Assembly (NCBI GenBank): GCA_030694835.1
Contig: JAUYUF010000106.1
Span: 1-18,530 of the forward strand
DNA from: Flavobacteriaceae bacterium
Lineage (GTDB): Bacteria; Bacteroidota; Bacteroidia; Flavobacteriales; Flavobacteriaceae
Length of the DNA stretch: 18,530 bases
Direction: 5' to 3'
Shown: positions 14,169 to 18,530 of the stretch, one piece after another
How the letters are laid out: every line of letters starts with the position of its first letter
Numbering within the stretch: position 1 is the first letter of the stretch
Notes under the pieces: generated by a model
The model's input: only the letters and a program-made list of their open reading frames with translations
The model's database searches: none
Told to the model about the DNA's origin: nothing
Made by a program: the position numbers and the translations under genes

Positions 14169-15962
14169 TTACATATTTTGATGCAAATGTGTGAATATTT
14201 TTTCCGCTTTTGATTTACCTATTTCCTCAGTTAAAACTTCAATAGAAATACTACTTATTCTTTTTACTGATTTAAATTTCTTTAACAACAAATCTGCTGT
14301 TTCTTTTCCAATTCCGACTATTTGTTCTAGTTCGTTTTGAATAGATTTTTTTGATCTAATTTTCCGATGAAATGTAAGTCCAAATCTGTGAGCTTCATTT
14401 CTTAAATGTTGAATTATTTTAAGTGATTCTGATTTTTTATCGAGATATAAAGGAATAGAATCTTTAGGATAATAAATTTCCTCCAAACGTTTAGCAATAC
14501 TAATAATGGCAACTTTATCACTGATTCCTAATAACTCCAAACTCTTAACAGCCGATGATAATTGTCCTTTACCTCCATCGACAATAATTAAGTTGGGTAA
14601 TTCTGAACATTCATCAATCATTCGTTTGTATCTTCTAAAAACAACTTCTTCCATCGAAGCAAAGTCGTCTGGTCCTTCTACTGATTTAATATGAAAATGT
14701 CTATACTCACTCTTTGCTGGTTTTGCACTTTTAAAAACAACACACGATGCTACTGGATTGGTTCCTTGTAAATTAGAATTGTCAAAACACTCGATATGAT
14801 TTGGCAGTTCTTTTAAACGTAAGTCTTGCTGTAACTGTCTTAATATGCGATTAGAATGTCTTTCTGGATCTACAATTTTTAATTGCTTCAAATGTTCAAA
14901 TCTATAATATTGAGCATTTTTTTGTGATAATTCTATGATGTGTTTTTTATCTCCAATTTTAGGAATCGTTATTTTTAAATCGCCACCAAGTTCAACTTTA
15001 AAAGGCACATAAAGTTCTTTTGACTGAGAATGAAACCAATCTCTTATCGCAATAATTGCATATTCCAATAACTCTTTATCGCTTTCATCTAATTTCTTTT
15101 TAATTTCAGTTGTATGTGATTGAATAATAGAACCGTTTGCGATTTTTAAGAAATTGACATATCCGAAACTGTTATCCGAAACAATTGAAAACACATCAAC
15201 ATTATTAATTGTTGGACTTACAATTGTAGATTTAGATTGATAATTGTCTAACAATTTTATTTTTTCTTTTATTAATTGAGCTTCTTCAAATTTCAAATCT
15301 GCAGAAAATTGATGCATTAACTCTTCGAATTTTATCAAAGCGTCTTTAAAATTTCCTTTGATGATATTTTTAATCTCTCCAATTGCTTGGTTATAATCTG
15401 ATTCTGTTTGTAATTCTTCACATGGACCCAGACATTTACCAATGTGATAATCTAAACAAAGTTTGTGTTTTTTTTGTTTGATGTTCTTCTCGCTTAAATC
15501 ATAAGCGCAAGTTCGCAATGGATATAGTTCTTTTATAACATCTAATAAAGCGTTGGCAGTTCTTACAGAAGCATAGGGTCCAAAATATTCAGAACCGTCT
15601 TTTACAACATTTCTGGTTAAAAATACACGAGGAAATCGTTCTTTTTTGATGCAAATCCACGGATACGTTTTATCATCTTTCAACATGATATTATATCGTG
15701 GCTGGTATTTTTTAATCAGATTATTCTCCAATAAAAGCGCATCGGTTTCAGTTTCAACAACAATGTGTTTTATATCTACAATTTTACTAACTAATATCTT
15801 TGTTTTAGCATTTTCATGATTTTTAGAAAAATAGGAGGCAACTCTTTTCTTAAGATTGACTGCTTTTCCTATATATAAAATTTTGTCATTTTTATCAAAA
15901 AACTGATAAACCCCAGCTTGTTGAGGTAAAGTTTTAAGTAACAAATCAAGGTTTGAAGACAT
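14169..15962 (-). CDS. uvrC: excinuclease ABC subunit C (UvrC)
   Basis: A 597-residue UvrC of normal length. It makes both incisions in nucleotide excision repair together with UvrB. The N-terminal GIY-YIG nuclease domain: GVYQFF, YIGKAVNLKKRVASYF (Tyr30, Arg40) and Glu79 in LLLENNLIKKYQPRYN. Four cysteines C152, C169, C177 and C181 are spaced like the region reported to bind a [4Fe-4S] cluster in E. coli UvrC. The UVR/UvrB-binding segment is near 195-235 (KFEEAQLIKEKIKLL). The RNase H-like C-terminal nuclease domain starts near 385 (HIECFDNSNLQGTNPVAS, with LIIVDGGKGQL later). A tandem helix-hairpin-helix ends the protein (IVGIGKETADLLLKKF). ATG at 15962. It lies 115 bases after the ACR3 gene, across an octamer repeat, and directly before the patatin gene. 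Confidence 0.97.
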   Translation of the reverse strand: MSSNLDLLLKTLPQQAGVYQFFDKNDKILYIGKAVNLKKRVASYFSKNHENAKTKILVSKIVDIKHIVVETETDALLLENNLIKKYQPRYNIMLKDDKTYPWICIKKERFPRVFLTRNVVKDGSEYFGPYASVRTANALLDVIKELYPLRTCAYDLSEKNIKQKKHKLCLDYHIGKCLGPCEELQTESDYNQAIGEIKNIIKGNFKDALIKFEELMHQFSADLKFEEAQLIKEKIKLLDNYQSKSTIVSPTINNVDVFSIVSDNSFGYVNFLKIANGSIIQSHTTEIKKKLDESDKELLEYAIIAIRDWFHSQSKELYVPFKVELGGDLKITIPKIGDKKHIIELSQKNAQYYRFEHLKQLKIVDPERHSNRILRQLQQDLRLKELPNHIECFDNSNLQGTNPVASCVVFKSAKPAKSEYRHFHIKSVEGPDDFASMEEVVFRRYKRMIDECSELPNLIIVDGGKGQLSSAVKSLELLGISDKVAIISIAKRLEEIYYPKDSIPLYLDKKSESLKIIQHLRNEAHRFGLTFHRKIRSKKSIQNELEQIVGIGKETADLLLKKFKSVKRISSISIEVLTEEIGKSKAEKIFTHLHQNM

Positions 15963-15980
15963 CCTACGAATTTATGTAAA

Positions 15981-16039
15981 ATTGAAAGATTAAATGATTG
16001 AAAGATTAAAAGATTAAAAGATTGAAGAATTGAAAGATT
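15981..16039. repeat. tandem octamer repeat upstream of uvrC
   Basis: Seven consecutive eight-base units of ATTRAAAG plus a partial unit. In order: ATTGAAAG, ATTAAATG, ATTGAAAG, ATTAAAAG, ATTAAAAG, ATTGAAGA, ATTGAAAG, ATT. It begins 19 bases upstream of the uvrC ATG. Units differ at few positions, mainly G/A at the fourth base. Such arrays arise by slipped-strand mispairing. Confidence 0.85.
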
Positions 16040-16060
16040 CTACAAGTAAACACTTAAGCG

Positions 16061-16076
16061 ATTAACCAATTAACCA
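16061..16076. repeat. two perfect copies of the octamer ATTAACCA
   Basis: ATTAACCA at 16061-16068 and again at 16069-16076, directly adjoining the stop codon of the ACR3 transporter gene. Same unit length and ATTAA core as the neighbouring octamer array, 21 bases away. Confidence 0.7.
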
Positions 16077-16077
16077 T

Positions 16078-17109
16078 CTAAGAATATAATTTCTTCTTCA
16101 AAAATAGAGAAATATTAACTAGCGCAATAAGAACTGGCACCTCTACTAACGGACCAATAACGCCAGTAAACGCCTGAGGAGAATTAAGTCCAAAAACAGC
16201 AATAGCAACTGCAATGGCTAATTCAAAATTGTTTCCAGTAGCTGTAAATGCAACAGATGCGTTTCTAGGATAATCAATATTTAACCATTTACCTATAAAG
16301 AAACTCACAAAAAACATCAAAAAGAAATAAATTATTAACGGTATAGCAATTAACAGTACATCAAAAGGTATTTGAATAATCATATCACCTTTTAAGCTGA
16401 ACATCAAGACTATTGTAGCTAATAAAGCAATTAATGTAATTGGTGAAATAAAAGGAATAAATTTAGTATTAAACCAGTCTTTACCTTTGTATTGAATTAA
16501 GTATTTTCTGCTTAAAAATCCAGCTAAAAATGGGATTCCAAGATAAATAGCAACACTTTGTGCCACTTCATAAATAGAAATATCTACTTGATAACTCTCC
16601 AATCCGAAGTAAGGCGGTAAAACAGCAATAAATAACCAAGCGTAAAAACTATAAGTAACAATTTGAAAAATACTGTTTAACGCCACTAAAGCTGCACCAT
16701 ATTCTTTACTTCCACCTCCTAAATCATTCCAAACAATAACCATTGCAATACACCTTGCTAATCCAATTAATATTAATCCAGACATATAACCTGGATGATT
16801 CGGAAGGAAAATAATTGCTAAAAAGAACATTAAAAAAGGCCCAATAATCCAGTTTAAAACCAGTGAAAAAGACATCAATTTAACGTCTTTAAAAACGGTT
16901 GGAAGTAATGAATAATCAACTTTTGCTAAAGGTGGATACATCATTAAGATGAGTCCAATTGCTATAGGAATGTTTGTAGTTCCTATTGAAAGTGATTGTG
17001 TATAATTAGCAGATTCTGGGAAGAAGAAACCAATCGCAACTCCAATTACCATGGCTAAAAATATCCACAATGTAAGATAACGATCTAACAGTTTTAGTCT
17101 TTTTTTCAT
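16078..17109 (-). CDS. arsB: ACR3-family arsenite efflux transporter
   Basis: A 343-residue membrane protein with about ten transmembrane segments, of the ACR3 (BART superfamily) type. Seen: cytoplasmic start MKKRLKLLDRYLTLWIFLAM; the TM4 motif GLARCIAMVIVWNDLGGGS with the conserved Cys120 essential in known ACR3 proteins; the TM5 region VALNSIFQIVTY; a later broken helix NASVAFTATGNNFELAIAVA; and the TM9 motif GVIGPLVEVPVLIAL with its conserved Glu. ACR3 exports arsenite (and in some cases antimonite) using the proton gradient. The ATG at 17109 immediately follows the lspA stop codon (TAA-ATG with no gap), implying translational coupling. No arsR or arsC gene is in the window, which is unusual. 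Some databases use acr3 instead of arsB for this family. Confidence 0.92.
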   Translation of the reverse strand: MKKRLKLLDRYLTLWIFLAMVIGVAIGFFFPESANYTQSLSIGTTNIPIAIGLILMMYPPLAKVDYSLLPTVFKDVKLMSFSLVLNWIIGPFLMFFLAIIFLPNHPGYMSGLILIGLARCIAMVIVWNDLGGGSKEYGAALVALNSIFQIVTYSFYAWLFIAVLPPYFGLESYQVDISIYEVAQSVAIYLGIPFLAGFLSRKYLIQYKGKDWFNTKFIPFISPITLIALLATIVLMFSLKGDMIIQIPFDVLLIAIPLIIYFFLMFFVSFFIGKWLNIDYPRNASVAFTATGNNFELAIAVAIAVFGLNSPQAFTGVIGPLVEVPVLIALVNISLFLKKKLYS

Positions 17110-17709
17110 TTAGCTGTTTTCTTCGGGAAAGACTTTTTTATTAAAAATAATTAATAATATAACGCCAATTGATATTGCAGAGTCTGCAACATTGAAAATA
17201 GCATTAAAAAAAGTAAAATAGTTTCCACCCCAAAACGGAAGCCATTCTGGTAAGTAACCACTCCAGAATGGAAAATAAAACATGTCTACAACTTTTCCGT
17301 GAAATAAACTGTTATAACCGCCGCTTTCAGCAAAAGCTGAAGCAACCCCAGAATAAGAATCTGTAAATATGATTCCATAAAAAATAGAATCGATAATATT
17401 TCCTACTGCACCTGCAAATATTAGGGATACAGCAATGATTAATATTTGATGTTGTTGTTTTTTGATAGAATCATACAGCCAATATCCAATTGCTGAAATT
17501 GCAATTAATCTAAAAACGGTTAAGAACAACTTGCCTATTCTACCTCCAAATTCGACTCCCCAAGCCATTCCATTATTTTCAATAAAATGAATTCTAAACC
17601 ACTCAAAAACGTATACCTCTTCTCCTAAAATGAAGTTTGTTTTAATATAGATTTTTAAAATCTGATCTATCAGTAATACTGATAATATGATTATTATTGC
17701 TTTTTTCAA
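17110..17709 (-). CDS. lspA: lipoprotein signal peptidase II
   Basis: A 199-residue inner-membrane aspartic peptidase that removes signal peptides of prolipoproteins, such as GldD and the 59-residue lipoprotein here. Seen: TM1 with LLIDQILKIYI, ENNGMAWG (45-51), GNIIDS (103-108), catalytic Asp142 in GKVVDMFYF and catalytic Asp176 in FNVADSAISIG. The family is usually ~160 residues. The extra length sits in two places: ~27 residues between GNIID and VVD, and ~20 residues around PFWSGYLPEWLPFWGG, both in the region facing the periplasm. The start codon is a TTG (MKKAIIIILSVLLID); the next Met, at 48, would delete TM1. It follows a DksA-like gene after its terminator and is fused stop-to-start to the ACR3 gene. 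Confidence 0.95.
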   Translation of the reverse strand: MKKAIIIILSVLLIDQILKIYIKTNFILGEEVYVFEWFRIHFIENNGMAWGVEFGGRIGKLFLTVFRLIAISAIGYWLYDSIKKQQHQILIIAVSLIFAGAVGNIIDSIFYGIIFTDSYSGVASAFAESGGYNSLFHGKVVDMFYFPFWSGYLPEWLPFWGGNYFTFFNAIFNVADSAISIGVILLIIFNKKVFPEENS

Positions 17710-17734
17710 GGTGTAATTATAATTTAAAACTTGG

Positions 17735-17742
17735 CAAAATTA
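17735..17742 (-). promoter_or_regulatory. possible lspA -7 box
   Basis: TAATTTTG on the minus strand fits TAnnTTTG, 25 bases before the lspA TTG and just past the terminator of the preceding gene. No clear -33 TTG is present. Confidence 0.33.
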
Positions 17743-17784
17743 CTATTTTTTGATTGATTTTTAATCATCTTAATATTATAAAAA

Positions 17785-17811
17785 AACAAAGCCTCCAAAA
17801 GGAAGCTTGTT
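17785..17811 (-). terminator. terminator after the DksA/TraR-like gene
   Basis: AACAAAGCCTCC (17785-17796) pairs with GGAAGCTTGTT (17801-17811), with one bulged base and one wobble, loop TTTT in the transcript. On the minus strand a T tract follows (17786-17780). Some read-through into lspA is possible. Confidence 0.72.
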
Positions 17812-17829
17812 TAATTTATAAAAAAATAA

Positions 17830-18210
17830 TTATTGTTGCATATTTTTAGCTTCGATGCTTAAAGTTGCATGAGGAACCAATTTAAGACGTTCTTTAGAAA
17901 TTAACTTTCCAGTTACTCGGCAAACTCCATATGTTTTATTCTCAATGCGTTGTAATGCATGATATAAATCTCTAATAAACTTTTCTTGTCTAATAGCAAA
18001 CTGTACATTTACCTCTTTAGACATTGTTTCAGATCCTTCCTCAAATGCCTTAAAAGTAGGCGAAGTATCATCTGTTCCATTATTAGAATCATTTTTATAA
18101 GCGCTTTTTAAAAGCTCTAAATCTTCTTCTGCATTTTTGATTTTTTTTAGAATTATTTCTTTGAATTCTAATAAATCACTGTCTGAATATCTAACTATAT
18201 TTTCTGCCAT
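17830..18210 (-). CDS. DksA/TraR-like protein with a degenerate zinc finger
   Basis: A 126-residue protein of the DksA/TraR family, which binds the RNA polymerase secondary channel in studied members. The N-terminal two-thirds is a coiled coil (LLEFKEIILKKIKNAEEDLELLK ... FAIRQEKFIRDLYHALQRIENKTYG). The coil tip region carries acidic residues (NNGTDDTSPTF). The C-terminal globular part YGVCRVTGKLISKERLKLVPHATLSIEAK aligns with the zinc finger, but only Cys97 remains of the usual four, so zinc binding is unlikely. I chose the ATG at 18210: a longer reading would start at a TTG inside ileS, whereas this start leaves four bases after the ileS stop. It sits in the ileS-(dksA-like)-lspA order common in flavobacteria. 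Role in stringent response is inferred. Confidence 0.9.
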   Translation of the reverse strand: MAENIVRYSDSDLLEFKEIILKKIKNAEEDLELLKSAYKNDSNNGTDDTSPTFKAFEEGSETMSKEVNVQFAIRQEKFIRDLYHALQRIENKTYGVCRVTGKLISKERLKLVPHATLSIEAKNMQQ

Positions 18211-18214
18211 AATA

Positions 18215-18530
18215 CTACAATTTTTCAATTAAAATATAGGTACTTACCTCATCAAACACAATTTCTGTGCCTTTATCTAATTGTTCAACGCTGATTAATT
18301 CGTTGGTTAAAGTTTCATTTTTTATATACTGTTCGTTTTCTTTAATCGCTTTGTCTAAAAGTTCATGTTTTTGAACTGTTAGTCTAATTTTATCTATTAC
18401 ATCAAAACCGCTTTCTTTTCTAAGATTTTGAATTCTATTCACTAATTCTCTTGCATAACCTTCATTTCTCAATTCATCAGTGATGGTGATATCTAAAGCA
18501 ACTGTTAAATTTCCTTGATTTGCTACCAAC
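18215..18530 (-). CDS. ileS: isoleucyl-tRNA synthetase, C-terminal end, cut by window edge
   Basis: The last ~105 codons of a larger gene entering from the right edge. The segment ALDITITDELRNEGYARELVNRIQNLRKESGF is the conserved C-terminal signature of the long (eukaryote-like) IleRS type found in Bacteroidota. It is followed by DKIRLTV and a beta-rich end that closes with ILIEKL and a TAG at 18217-18215. The enzyme charges tRNA-Ile in the cytoplasm. No start is present; the first apparent Met in this reading is just an internal codon. The next gene begins four bases after its stop, so they are probably co-transcribed. Confidence 0.92.
   Translation of the reverse strand, partial: LVANQGNLTVALDITITDELRNEGYARELVNRIQNLRKESGFDVIDKIRLTVQKHELLDKAIKENEQYIKNETLTNELISVEQLDKGTEIVFDEVSTYILIEKL

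Noticed and set aside
15981..16076. Octamer array considered as a CRISPR-like array
   Set aside because: Units are eight bases, contiguous and without spacers; no cas genes nearby. It is a simple tandem repeat.

Overview
The window looks like a chromosomal segment of a flavobacterium (Bacteroidota, probably Flavobacteriaceae). It is strongly AT-rich, start codons mostly lack Shine-Dalgarno sequences, and several genes are preceded by the Bacteroidota promoter element TAnnTTTG. It carries the gliding-motility genes gldD and gldE next to ssb and mutY, an order known from Flavobacterium. Gene content is almost entirely core. I see no CRISPR array, transposase, prophage gene, tRNA or rRNA.

Left part (1-4865): the 5' part of waaA (Kdo transferase) runs off the left edge on the minus strand. 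Upstream of it are rpmA and rplU, which share a strong promoter and a clear terminator. On the plus strand follow two exported M16 peptidase-family genes whose active-site features look split: the first has the zinc site, the second has lost it but keeps the R/Y motif and adds a C-terminal domain. They end in a bidirectional terminator shared with a convergent EamA/DMT transporter gene.

Middle (4866-10365): beyond the transporter is an AT-rich gap with an unexplained long inverted repeat, then a 59-residue acidic lipoprotein gene with its own promoter, a hairpin just after the stop, and a terminator. That terminator is shared with the convergent operon mutY-ssb-gldE-gldD (minus strand). Divergent from mutY is an HU gene with a strong promoter, followed by a 30-codon gene for an extremely basic peptide whose stop codon lies inside a terminator hairpin. 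A structured leader then precedes an RNase E/G gene.

Right part (10366-18530): the RNase G-like gene ends at a terminator shared with a convergent minus-strand run. In transcription order this run is ileS (C-terminal end only), a DksA/TraR-like gene, lspA, an ACR3-type arsenite transporter gene fused stop-to-start to lspA, uvrC, and a patatin/BamA-like outer-membrane phospholipase gene. A tandem octamer repeat lies between the transporter gene and uvrC.

No obviously new multi-gene system is visible. The items most worth a second look are the tiny basic peptide, the small lipoprotein with its flanking RNA/DNA structures, the rng leader, the split M16 pair, and the octamer array in front of uvrC.
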